DNA from: Desulfobacteraceae bacterium
GTDB lineage: Bacteria > Desulfobacterota > Desulfobacteria > Desulfobacterales > Desulfobacteraceae
Assembly (NCBI GenBank): GCA_015486915.1
Contig: WFQS01000651.1
Coordinates: 1-16,621 of the forward strand
Direction: 5' to 3'
DNA: 16,621 nt
This document shows positions 1 through 7,626 of the stretch, piece by piece. The number at the start of each line of letters is the position of its first letter. Positions within the stretch are counted from its first letter, which is position 1. The position numbers and the translations under genes are program-made. The notes under the pieces are model-generated. The model saw only the letters and a list, made by a program, of their open reading frames with translations. It searched no databases and was not told the origin of the DNA.

Positions 1-109
1 GAACCTGTTATGGGCGAATTTAAAGCTCTCAAAAATAAATACCAGATATTATTATCAAAAAAATCCCTTTGCGCAAATTCAGGATACAAAACTTACAACA
101 GAAAAAAAA

Positions 110-1462
110 TTGTCTTCGGACCTGAATACAGGTCTTGATCTTGGCAAATCCCTTGCAAAAGCCGTAACCATCAAGGAGGTTATGGATATTGTCATGTACC
201 AGGTGGGTCGTTTTTTTCAACCCCTGCACTGGTCTATATTACTTAAAGACCCAAAAACAGCAGACATGATTTTTTCTGTTGTTATCGGGACAAACAGGGA
301 AAAACTTCAGGGAATAAGATTACCAGAAGGAGAGGGAATAGCAGGCTACATCATGAAAACCGGAGAATCCCTGATTATTGAAGATGTTTCAAATGACAAT
401 CGCTTCAGTGGCAAAATTGATAAATTAACGGGATTTAAAACAAGATCCATAATCGGCTGTCCACTTAAAACAGATCATAAAATTTTTGGTGTTATTGAAC
501 TTGTTAATAGAATCAGCAATGATAATTTTACAAATCAGGACCTGAAAATTTTATCCGGAATAGCTGAATACGCCGCCATTGCCATTGAAAGAGCCTATTA
601 TAACCAGGCACTTAAAAATATTGCCACAAGGGATTCCTTGACAGGTCTGAAAAACAGGTGGAGTTTTGAGCGTGCTGTAAAAAGCAAGCCAGATGTAGAG
701 AAACGGTATGGTACATTTTTTTCCATACTTATTATTAAGATCAACCTGTTTCGAAACATAATTGAAACAAAAGGGCGCGCTCAAGGTGATGAATTCCTTA
801 AAAAAACAACTCTTGCTTTTAAAAAATGCAAGCAGCGCAAAGACGAGCTTTTTCGTTATGGAGAGGATACTTTTGTCATTCTTTTGCCCCGGACGTATAG
901 GGATGATGCAGAACTTGTAAAAACAAAAATTTTAAATATTTTCCCTGCAACTATTGTAAAAAAAGATACTCCGGGTCCTGTTGAAGTTGATCTGCACACC
1001 CTGAATGCCGGTGATTATGCAAAAATAAGAACGCTGCTGTCAACACCATCATCCATAACCAGTACATCTGAAAAAAAGGACAGGATTCCCAATATTGAAA
1101 ACAGGCTGCACTCCATTTTAGAAGAGGAAAACCGGAAAGAATCATCTGATATCCCCAAAAAACAACCCCTTGGAAAAACGGTATCATTAGATGGAAATTT
1201 TATACATTTAAAGTCAAAAGAGTCCGGTTATATGGGCGTTGAAAAGCTGTCTTTAAAATCGGTTGGATTCAGACTTTCAAGATTTTACCGCATAAGAGTA
1301 AATGATTTTCTTGATATTCAAGTGGTTTTGGGAGATGTAAATCATTCCATTGTGGAAAGGCGGATCGTAGTCAGAAAGATCAAAGGTAATTATATCAATG
1401 CTGATTTCTACAATCCTCCTCCCTATGCAAAAAAACTCGGGTTTTATCTTTTGAACCTGTAG
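110..1462 (+). CDS. GAF / degenerate GGDEF / PilZ-like signalling protein (N-terminus uncertain)
   Basis: From the TTG at 110 the protein has a GAF domain (about residues 10-160), a GGDEF-type fold (about 170-280, opening with DSLTGLKNR) and a C-terminal segment (about 375-445) resembling a PilZ beta-barrel, with LSLKSVGF followed by alternating hydrophobic strands. The GGDEF signature reads RYGEDTF (249-255), and the metal- and substrate-binding positions of the first half (usually DxD and FKxxND) are lost (IIKINLF). Diguanylate cyclase activity is therefore unlikely; a sensor or c-di-GMP effector role is inferred. The TTG has no visible ribosome site and this frame stays open to base 2, so the true start lies upstream. 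An ATG at 10 in another frame gives a plausible N-terminus that would join this frame across the A7 run at 57-63 (see findings). It converges on the pilus gene block. The PilZ assignment is tentative. Confidence 0.8.
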   Translation: MSSDLNTGLDLGKSLAKAVTIKEVMDIVMYQVGRFFQPLHWSILLKDPKTADMIFSVVIGTNREKLQGIRLPEGEGIAGYIMKTGESLIIEDVSNDNRFSGKIDKLTGFKTRSIIGCPLKTDHKIFGVIELVNRISNDNFTNQDLKILSGIAEYAAIAIERAYYNQALKNIATRDSLTGLKNRWSFERAVKSKPDVEKRYGTFFSILIIKINLFRNIIETKGRAQGDEFLKKTTLAFKKCKQRKDELFRYGEDTFVILLPRTYRDDAELVKTKILNIFPATIVKKDTPGPVEVDLHTLNAGDYAKIRTLLSTPSSITSTSEKKDRIPNIENRLHSILEEENRKESSDIPKKQPLGKTVSLDGNFIHLKSKESGYMGVEKLSLKSVGFRLSRFYRIRVNDFLDIQVVLGDVNHSIVERRIVVRKIKGNYINADFYNPPPYAKKLGFYLLNL

Positions 1463-1531
1463 TTATCGTTTTTAACGATAATTCCTTTGAAAACTTTTTT
1501 TGCAAAAAATAATGGAGTTTTTAAAAGGAAT
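1463..1531. terminator. Hairpins in the convergent intergenic region
   Basis: Two adjoining inverted repeats lie between the convergent genes. The first has 8-bp arms TTATCGTT and AACGATAA (1463-1470 and 1474-1481) around TTT and begins inside or at the stop codon of the upstream gene. The second is an imperfect, longer arm pair (1481-1495 with 1516-1531, including ATTCCTTT/AAAGGAAT) enclosing a T7-GC-A6 stretch. Position and runs of T/A suggest a bidirectional terminator, although the stems are AT-rich and weak. The rest of the gap (1532-1593) shows nothing recognisable. Confidence 0.45.
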
Positions 1532-1593
1532 GAAGAGGAAAATAATATTTTCATATGTGAAGAGGATAAAATCATTATTATCGGGATGATTTC

Positions 1594-2274
1594 TCATCTT
1601 TTTTTTACTGAATCATTAAAAACACTGTAAAATTTTTTGTGTTCTCTTATACTTCGCAGGAAAATTTTATCGAGATTATTAAGATCTTTTTCATTGATCA
1701 TAAGGTTAACACTTTCATGAAAGGCGGACATATTATCTGCAGTGCGATATCTTCTGCTTAAAAGCACAACAAAAATTTTCCTGCGAATCTCCATATTAAG
1801 CTTTTGTATATTATCCAGTATAACAGCTGTTCCACTGTTTTCTTTATCAAAATCCTCACTTAAAATAATATAGTCAAATATATGATATTTCATACGGGTG
1901 GCAGCTATGGATGCATTGTTTACGGAAATAATATAATATTCCATCTGTTTGAAAATTTTTTCAACCATCTGTTTTGATCCAGGATCAGAAACACATACAA
2001 TGACTGATTTTGCATCTTCATCAAGAAAATCAAATGGTTTATCATCTGCATTATAATCACGGTTTTTTTCTTGACTTAATGTTTTGGAAACCATTTCTAA
2101 GTCATTTGAAAAAGAACCATGTCCATTGATTGAATTTTCAGAATTTACATCCTCCGGAATAATATGAATTTTCTTTTTGCACTTTGGACATGGAAAAGAA
2201 ATTTTTTTGCCACGGGGAATTTTTTTATCGGGAATACTAAGTTTTGCTTTACAATGTTCACATATGATATCCAT
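1594..2274 (-). CDS. Zinc-ribbon protein with a pseudo-receiver domain
   Basis: The 226-residue protein begins with an MJ0042-type zinc ribbon: Cys5-x2-Cys8 and Cys29-x2-Cys32, with the spacing typical of that finger. A linker rich in Asn, Asp and Ser (about 40-85) leads to a domain with the strand/helix pattern of a response-regulator receiver (about 88-205). In that domain the expected phospho-acceptor Asp at the end of strand 3 is Ser139 (IILSED) and the usual Lys-Pro after strand 5 reads INEKD, so it should not be phosphorylated in the normal way. The start codon lies 3 bases after the stop of the PilT-like gene, so the two are almost certainly co-transcribed. A regulatory or scaffold role in pilus retraction is inferred from context only; no enzymatic function is recognisable. 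Confidence 0.8.
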   Translation of the reverse strand: MDIICEHCKAKLSIPDKKIPRGKKISFPCPKCKKKIHIIPEDVNSENSINGHGSFSNDLEMVSKTLSQEKNRDYNADDKPFDFLDEDAKSVIVCVSDPGSKQMVEKIFKQMEYYIISVNNASIAATRMKYHIFDYIILSEDFDKENSGTAVILDNIQKLNMEIRRKIFVVLLSRRYRTADNMSAFHESVNLMINEKDLNNLDKIFLRSIREHKKFYSVFNDSVKKR

Positions 2275-2277
2275 CAG

Positions 2278-3441
2278 CTATAATGCCTCATATTCATGGT
2301 CAATCTCAAGGTTGTCAATTTCAGTTGTTTCCTCTCCACGTGAGCTTTTAATAAAATCGATTCCCCTTCCCACAATATCCTTGCGTGAAGCATAGGTCAT
2401 TGCAGTATTTTCACTGATAAGTTCTCTTTCAAATAATTTTACAATATACTCATCAAAATTTATCATACCATAGGCTTTACCGGTTTTAATTATTTCGTAA
2501 AAAGTTTTGCCTTCCGATTCCCCGTTAAGTATTGAATCCTTTACCCTGAGATTGGATTTCATTAATTCAAATGCAGCAACTCTACCACCACCCTGTTTTG
2601 GGAGAAGTCTCTGGCATACTATCCATCTTATTGTGTCTGCAAGTCGTATCCTGACCTGTTTTTCCTCTTCAGTTGAAAACATTCCTATAATACGATTAAT
2701 AGTCTGGCCTGCATCCACAGTATGGAGTGTAGAAAGAACAAGATGTCCTGTTTCAGCAGCAGAAAGGCCGATTTCAACGGTTTCCCTGTCACGCATCTCC
2801 CCAACAAGAATAACCTTTGGCGCCTGTCTCAGGGCAGCCCTTAAGCCACTTGCAAAGCTGTCAAAATCAGCCCCGAGTTCCCTCTGGTTAAATGTTGATT
2901 TCTTCTGTGAATGCTGATATTCAATGGGGTCTTCAAGGGTGATTACATGTACTGATTTTGTTTCATTTATCTTATCAAGAAGGGCTGCAAGGGACGTTGA
3001 TTTCCCGCTTCCAGTAGCACCTGTAACAAAAATAATTCCGTTTTTTTCTTCAGCCATACCGTGAAAAGGTGCAGGAAGATCAAGATCTTCTATGGTTGGA
3101 ATTTTTGTTTCAAGCTTCCTTAAAACAATGGAATAACTGCCGGAACGGGAAAAAATATTAACCCTGAACCTTGCCTTGTCGCCAAGGCTATAGGAAAGGT
3201 CACAGGAACCTTCATTTAAAAGCATTTCTGTGAGTCTTCGATCCTGATTAATAAGATTTAAAGCAAAAATTTCCGTTTGAAAAGGGGTAAGAATTTTAAA
3301 GTCCGGTTCCATGTACACAGGGACAAGTTCTCCGGAACTTTCTACCTGCAACGGTTTTCCCGGTGTGATATTCAGGTCTGAAATATTTTTCCGGGATTCA
3401 AGCATCCTTGTCAGTATATGATCAATTTCATGCTTTCTCAT
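2278..3441 (-). CDS. PilT/PilU-like type IV pilus ATPase (second copy)
   Basis: A 387-residue secretion ATPase of the PilT family. The Walker A is GATGSGKS (141-148), followed by an Asp box around ITLEDPIEY (167-175), Walker B ILVGEMRD (211-218) and a His box TGHLVLSTLHT (231-241). The usual RE-DP before Walker B is RQAP here. The AIRNLIRE-type motif that marks retraction-competent PilT is absent: the corresponding stretch reads SNLRVKDSILNGE (about 296-308). There is also a C-terminal acidic tail (about 368-387). This fits PilU or a PilT2 accessory motor acting on the inner-membrane pilus base together with the adjacent PilT. It starts 14 bases after the PilT stop, and the zinc-ribbon gene follows 3 bases downstream, giving a three-gene operon. 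Confidence 0.9.
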   Translation of the reverse strand: MRKHEIDHILTRMLESRKNISDLNITPGKPLQVESSGELVPVYMEPDFKILTPFQTEIFALNLINQDRRLTEMLLNEGSCDLSYSLGDKARFRVNIFSRSGSYSIVLRKLETKIPTIEDLDLPAPFHGMAEEKNGIIFVTGATGSGKSTSLAALLDKINETKSVHVITLEDPIEYQHSQKKSTFNQRELGADFDSFASGLRAALRQAPKVILVGEMRDRETVEIGLSAAETGHLVLSTLHTVDAGQTINRIIGMFSTEEEKQVRIRLADTIRWIVCQRLLPKQGGGRVAAFELMKSNLRVKDSILNGESEGKTFYEIIKTGKAYGMINFDEYIVKLFERELISENTAMTYASRKDIVGRGIDFIKSSRGEETTEIDNLEIDHEYEAL

Positions 3442-3455
3442 GGTTGAACCTTTTT

Positions 3456-4541
3456 TTATGCTTCTGTAAAATCTGCAGGAGGATGTTTAATAAAAGGTCT
3501 GAACATTGCCTTGTTATTTGCTTTAACGTAAGCTTCGTCAGGACTGATCCATTTCTTTTTATAAAGCTGCATTATAGCATCATCAAGAAGCTGCATACCA
3601 TATTGCTTCCCGGTCTGAATCATGGATGGGATCTGATGGGTTTTTGATTCCCTTACAAGATTTCTCACGGCAGAAGTTGCAATCAGTATTTCAAGGGCAG
3701 CACACCTTCCCTTTTTATCGATCCTTTTAAAAAGAACCTGGGCGATAATTGCCCTTAGCCCATCTGAAAGCGTTGATCTTATCTGGGCCTGCTGTGATGC
3801 AGGGAACACTTCAATAATACGGTCAACGGTTTTAGCTGCACTTGAGGTATGGAGGGTCCCAAATACAAGATGGCCGGTTGATGCAGCTTCAATGGCAAGG
3901 GAAATTGTTTCAAGATCCCTTAACTCTCCCACAAGTATAATATCGGGATCTTCACGCAAAGCCCCGCGTAAAGCAGAAGAAAATGTTTCTGTATGGAGTC
4001 CCACCTCACGGTGGTTTACTATACAGCCCTGGCTTTTGTGAACAAATTCTATTGGATCCTCAACTGTAATGATATGGTCTTTTCTTGTTTTGTTCGCCTG
4101 GTCAATAATTGCGGCAAGTGTCGTTGACTTACCACTGCCGGTGGGTCCTGTAACAAGAACAAGACCCCTTGGAAGGGAAGCAAGTTTTGATATTACCGGA
4201 GGCAGCCCAAGCTGCTCTGCAGTAAGAACTTCAGAGGGAATTTCGCGGAATACAGCAGCAACTCCATTTTTCTGCATAAAATAATTTGCCCTGTACCTTG
4301 CAAGACCGGGAATTTCATACCCGAAATCCACATCTCCTGTTTCCTCGAATGTTTTTATTTTTTCCTCAGGGGTTATCTCATAGAGAATTTTTCTTAAATC
4401 ATCATTGGTAAGTGTTTTGTATTTGATTCGCTCAATATCGCCGTTTATGCGTAAAGCAGGCGGCTGACCAGATACAAGATGAAGATCCGAGGCTCCCTGA
4501 TCATGCATGAGCCTGAAAAATGCGTCAATTTTTGCCATCAT
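3456..4541 (-). CDS. pilT: Type IV pilus retraction ATPase PilT
   Basis: A 361-residue hexameric ATPase that depolymerises type IV pili, driving twitching motility. Seen in the sequence: Walker A GPTGSGKS (132-139), Asp box ITVEDPIEF (158-166), Walker B IILVGELRD (201-209), His box TGHLVFGTLHT (222-232), and the diagnostic retraction motif as AVRNLVRE (291-298). Length matches the family. Two ATG codons are adjacent: GAGGG lies only 2 bases before the first but 5 bases before the second (4538), so the mature start may be one codon shorter. It is the first gene of the pilT / pilT-like / zinc-ribbon operon. Its upstream gap carries one copy of the ATGA-loop hairpin. Confidence 0.95.
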   Translation of the reverse strand: MMAKIDAFFRLMHDQGASDLHLVSGQPPALRINGDIERIKYKTLTNDDLRKILYEITPEEKIKTFEETGDVDFGYEIPGLARYRANYFMQKNGVAAVFREIPSEVLTAEQLGLPPVISKLASLPRGLVLVTGPTGSGKSTTLAAIIDQANKTRKDHIITVEDPIEFVHKSQGCIVNHREVGLHTETFSSALRGALREDPDIILVGELRDLETISLAIEAASTGHLVFGTLHTSSAAKTVDRIIEVFPASQQAQIRSTLSDGLRAIIAQVLFKRIDKKGRCAALEILIATSAVRNLVRESKTHQIPSMIQTGKQYGMQLLDDAIMQLYKKKWISPDEAYVKANNKAMFRPFIKHPPADFTEA

Positions 4542-4566
4542 TTCCCTCTAAAATATTAACGGATAA

Positions 4567-4580
4567 CGGCCATGAGGCTG
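4567..4580. repeat. ATGA-loop hairpin repeat, copy 1
   Basis: CGGCC-ATGA-GGCTG: a 5-bp stem with one G-T pair around an ATGA loop, in the 154-base gap between divIVA and pilT. The same loop and GGC/GCC stem core recur at 5220 and 14115. About 80 bases away (4648-4667) the words CGCAG and TTACGTAT are shared with the region next to copy 3. No convincing sigma-70 promoter for pilT was found in this gap. Confidence 0.5.
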
Positions 4581-4695
4581 ATCAAGGCTAAAGTTTCCAG
4601 CTCTGCCTCCAAAAATCAAAAAATTCCTGCAGAAAATAGGCTAAAAACGCAGACCGGGTTTACGTATTGGATTGACGTTCTTTTTTTTAAAAAAA

Positions 4696-5196
4696 TTATG
4701 CCCGTTTAAAAAATTTCAGGGTTGAATCGGCTTCATCACTTAGTTTGCTGTCTTCCTGGCTCATTTCAAGCAATTTAGAGTGACTTTCAAGTATGGATCC
4801 TATCTGCACCTCGATCTGCATACGCTGCCGTTTCAACTCATTAATATCACTGTGGAGCTGTGAAAGTCTTAAATGGGATTTATTGAGCAGCTTTTCCGCT
4901 TCGACTTCAGCCCTGGCAATAATCATTTCAGCAGATTTTTCAGCATTTTTTTTCATCTGCTCAAGGACCTTCTGGGAATGAATCATAACACGTTTAAGTG
5001 ATGCTTCCCTTTTCTTATATCCCTGATTTTCCAACTCAAGGCTGTGAAGATCGTCCTTGAGTCGTTGAATTCCATTATCACGTTTTTCAATTTCAAGGGC
5101 AATTTCTTCCAGAAAAGCATCCACTTCCTGAACATCAAAACCTCTGAATTTTGTAGTAAATTCTTTTTGTTTAATCACATCCGGAGTAATGCCCAT
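4696..5196 (-). CDS. divIVA: DivIVA-family polarity/division protein
   Basis: The 166-residue protein opens with the DivIVA membrane-curvature domain signature (ITPDVIKQKEF, then FRGFDVQEVDAFLEEI, residues about 3-32). Nearly all the rest is predicted coiled coil, rich in Glu, Lys, Gln and Leu (about 35-150). In Gram-positive bacteria DivIVA binds curved membrane at poles and septa and recruits partners; by inference this homologue marks poles or division sites. It lies downstream of a YggT gene on the same strand, a pairing also found in the Gram-positive ylmG-ylmH-divIVA cluster. AGGAAAAA about 8 bases upstream supports the ATG. An ATGA-loop hairpin sits just before that ribosome site. Confidence 0.9.
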   Translation of the reverse strand: MGITPDVIKQKEFTTKFRGFDVQEVDAFLEEIALEIEKRDNGIQRLKDDLHSLELENQGYKKREASLKRVMIHSQKVLEQMKKNAEKSAEMIIARAEVEAEKLLNKSHLRLSQLHSDINELKRQRMQIEVQIGSILESHSKLLEMSQEDSKLSDEADSTLKFFKRA

Positions 5197-5219
5197 TTTG
5201 TTTTTCCTATTTCAATTAA

Positions 5220-5233
5220 CCGCCATGAGGCGG
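5220..5233. repeat. ATGA-loop hairpin repeat, copy 2
   Basis: CCGCC-ATGA-GGCGG: a perfect 5-bp stem with ATGA loop in the yggT-divIVA gap, close to the divIVA ribosome site. Compared with copy 3 (CGGCC/GGCCG) both stem arms have changed while pairing is kept, which suggests a selected structure or a spreading palindrome. Read on the minus strand, GAGGC about 20 bases before the hairpin could also pair with its GCCTC, as in copy 1. Confidence 0.5.
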
Positions 5234-5337
5234 ATCTGGTGAATCTCAGACAGCCTCTCAATAAATATAGGGTCGAAGACGCGTAGCCAACTATAATAAT
5301 CCAAAGTATTTTGCAGGAGTTACATATAAAAAATTCA

Positions 5338-5637
5338 TTAAGAAAAAGAATATGCCAGACGGTGAAGGCTTGCCACAACAAAAGTCTGCAAGAAAATGAT
5401 TACAAGTATCGCAATCACAGGCGATATATCAAGTCCTCCAAGATCAAATGGAACTCTCTTTCTAATCTGATACAGCACAGGTTCAGTCATTTTATATATA
5501 AATCTGACGATGGTGTTGTAAGGATCAGGATTCACCCATGAAAGCACAGCCCTTGCTATAATTATCCACGTGAATATGCTCAGAGCATAATCAAGGACAA
5601 CGGCAACTGCTTCAAAAAAATTTCCCATAATAAACAT
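5338..5637 (-). CDS. yggT: YggT-family integral membrane protein
   Basis: The 99-residue protein has two hydrophobic segments (about 8-30 and 70-92) and the YggT signature: ARAVLSWVNPDP (28-39), then TEPVLYQIRKRVPFDLGGLDISPV. The family (YlmG in Firmicutes and plastids) is linked to division-site or nucleoid organisation, and in E. coli to osmotic tolerance; the molecular activity is unknown. An AGG lies 10 bases upstream of the ATG, and a second ATG three codons on lacks a ribosome site. It starts only 26 bases after livF, so it may be read through from the liv operon. divIVA follows about 140 bases downstream. Confidence 0.9.
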   Translation of the reverse strand: MFIMGNFFEAVAVVLDYALSIFTWIIIARAVLSWVNPDPYNTIVRFIYKMTEPVLYQIRKRVPFDLGGLDISPVIAILVIIFLQTFVVASLHRLAYSFS

Positions 5638-5663
5638 CTGTAATTAACCTGTCTCCTGTTGTT

Positions 5664-6386
5664 TTATTCACCAAGATACGCTTTTCTAATATCGGCATTA
5701 TTTAAAAGAGCATCAGCATCATCTTCAAGTGTAATCCTTCCTGTTTCAAGTACATAACCTCTTTGTGCGGTCTGCAAAGCAAGATTGGCATTCTGCTCAA
5801 CAAGAATAATGGTTGTATCGCTGTTTTTATTTATATCAGCAATTATCTCAAAAATTGTCTGAACAATAATTGGTGCTAATCCCAGGGAAGGCTCATCAAG
5901 CAGGAGTACTTGAGGTTTTGTCATTAAAGCCCTTGCAAGTGCAAGCATCTGCTGTTCACCACCGGAAAGTGTACCACCCTGCTGTTTGGAGCGTTCTTTT
6001 AAAATTGGAAAAAGGGAATAAACATGCTCCATGTCCCTTTCTATTCCTGCCCTGTCTTTTCTGTAGAATGCGCCAAGTATGAGGTTTTCCTCCACAGTAA
6101 GTCTCGGAAAAATTCTACGTCCCTCAGGTACCTGACATAATCCCATGGGAGGAAGCTTCTGTGCAGGAATTTTATTAATTTTTTTACCCTTATAAAAAAT
6201 TTCTCCCTGATCCGGGTGCACAATTCCGCATATAGTCATAAGGGTTGTTGATTTCCCTGCACCATTGGCCCCGATTATTGCAACAATCTCACCGGGATAG
6301 GCCTTTAAAGATATACCCTTTAACGCTTTTATTGATCCATAGCCTGAATGGACATCCTTTAACTCAAGAATAGGTTCAGCTGACAT
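5664..6386 (-). CDS. livF: Branched-chain amino acid ABC transporter ATP-binding protein LivF
   Basis: A 240-residue ABC ATPase, one of the pair that powers amino acid import. Walker A GANGAGKS (39-46), Q-loop Gln85, signature LSGGEQQ (140-146), Walker B VLLLDEPS (160-167) and the LVEQN switch typical of LivF instead of a His loop (195-199). The start at 6386 was chosen over an in-frame ATG at 6413 because it begins the conserved region, gives the usual LivF length, and overlaps the livM stop by 11 bases, with GGGAG upstream. It is the last gene of the liv operon. Confidence 0.93.
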   Translation of the reverse strand: MSAEPILELKDVHSGYGSIKALKGISLKAYPGEIVAIIGANGAGKSTTLMTICGIVHPDQGEIFYKGKKINKIPAQKLPPMGLCQVPEGRRIFPRLTVEENLILGAFYRKDRAGIERDMEHVYSLFPILKERSKQQGGTLSGGEQQMLALARALMTKPQVLLLDEPSLGLAPIIVQTIFEIIADINKNSDTTIILVEQNANLALQTAQRGYVLETGRITLEDDADALLNNADIRKAYLGE

Positions 6387-7626
6387 TAGTATCTGTTTCT
6401 CCCCTTTTTTCATACTGTGCCTGTATCTTCATCCTCTTTGCAGGTATAAGACCATCGGGCTTAAAAAGCATTATTATAATCATTGCAGCACCAAAAACAA
6501 GCATACGGTATAATGCAAACTGGCGGAAAACCTCGGGTAAGGCAATTAATACTATAACACCGAGAATAATACCGGGAATTGAACCCATACCACCAAGGAC
6601 AACCATACATAATACCATGCACGATTCAATGAATGTAAAACTTTCAGGACTGACAAATCTCATTCTTGCCGCGAAAAAAGCCCCGGCAAGCCCTGCAAAA
6701 ACAGCGCCTACTGCATAGGCAAGAAGTTTATAACGAAAAGTGTTTACGCCCATTAATTCTGCAGCGGTTTCATCCTCTCTTATCGATTCCCATGCCCTTC
6801 CTATTCTGGAATTTTTAAGATGTATTACAGCAATTATGCAGATAATAGCAAGAGCTAAAACAAAATAGTACAAAACATTGAGTTTTTTTACCCAGAAGGT
6901 TTCAAAACTTATCGTGTTATGAAAGGTGGGTATGAGAATACTGATAGGTTTAATACCAAGAATACCATTGGGTCCGTTTGTAAGACTCATCCAGTTGTTA
7001 AGCACTATCCTTGTTATTTCACCAAAACCCATTGTAACAATGGCAAGATAATCTCCGCGCATATTAAGGGTGGGATAACCTACAAGACAGCCTGCAATAC
7101 AGGCAAAACAGCCTGCAAGGGGAAGACACAGCCAGAAAGACAGTCCATAGGCAACATTTAAAAGTGCATAGGTATAGGCTCCAACTCCGTAAAAGGCAAT
7201 ATATCCGAGATCAAGCATTCCGGAAAGTCCCACAACGATATTAAGGCCCATTCCAAGGCATACATACAAAAGCACGCTTATTGCAACGTCTATTGCATAC
7301 CTGCCATTTACCAGTGGATAAACAAGGAGAAAAACAGATAACACCACCATCCATGCCGTAGTTGGTAATGCCTTTGAAATATCAGAAAGTTTCCCTGCTC
7401 CATGAACAACAGGATCTGTTACTCCTTTTAAAATTCCGCTTTTTTTGGTTATATAAAATAGAACACATATCAGAGAACCTGCAAAAATATAAAGCCAGAC
7501 AGTCAGTGTTCTATGAAAAGTCAGTGTTCCGTCGGGATGAATGCCAAGCATCGGCCATAAAAGGCCAAGCAGCCAGGCCATCCCGATCACATAATTTTTC
7601 CAGATTTTTTTATACTCTTGTCTCAT
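6376..7626 (-). CDS. livM: Branched-chain amino acid ABC transporter permease LivM
   Basis: A 416-residue multi-spanning inner-membrane permease. The LivM core begins about residue 108 with GRYAIDVAISVLLYVCLG, followed by GMGLNIVVGLSGMLDLGY; later stretches LNMRGDYLAIVTMGFGE and ESIREDETAAELMGVN are typical of the family, the latter being the cytoplasmic EAA-type loop that contacts the ATPases. About 100 extra N-terminal residues with additional hydrophobic segments make it the long form, similar in length to E. coli LivM. It overlaps livH upstream by 17 bases and livF downstream by 11, so translation is coupled. Confidence 0.94.
   Translation of the reverse strand: MRQEYKKIWKNYVIGMAWLLGLLWPMLGIHPDGTLTFHRTLTVWLYIFAGSLICVLFYITKKSGILKGVTDPVVHGAGKLSDISKALPTTAWMVVLSVFLLVYPLVNGRYAIDVAISVLLYVCLGMGLNIVVGLSGMLDLGYIAFYGVGAYTYALLNVAYGLSFWLCLPLAGCFACIAGCLVGYPTLNMRGDYLAIVTMGFGEITRIVLNNWMSLTNGPNGILGIKPISILIPTFHNTISFETFWVKKLNVLYYFVLALAIICIIAVIHLKNSRIGRAWESIREDETAAELMGVNTFRYKLLAYAVGAVFAGLAGAFFAARMRFVSPESFTFIESCMVLCMVVLGGMGSIPGIILGVIVLIALPEVFRQFALYRMLVFGAAMIIIMLFKPDGLIPAKRMKIQAQYEKRGETDTNVS

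Noticed and set aside
4542..4695. Sigma-54 promoter for pilT
   Set aside because: TGGAA...CTTTAG near 4590-4605 is reminiscent but lacks the required GG/GC dinucleotides at the correct spacing.
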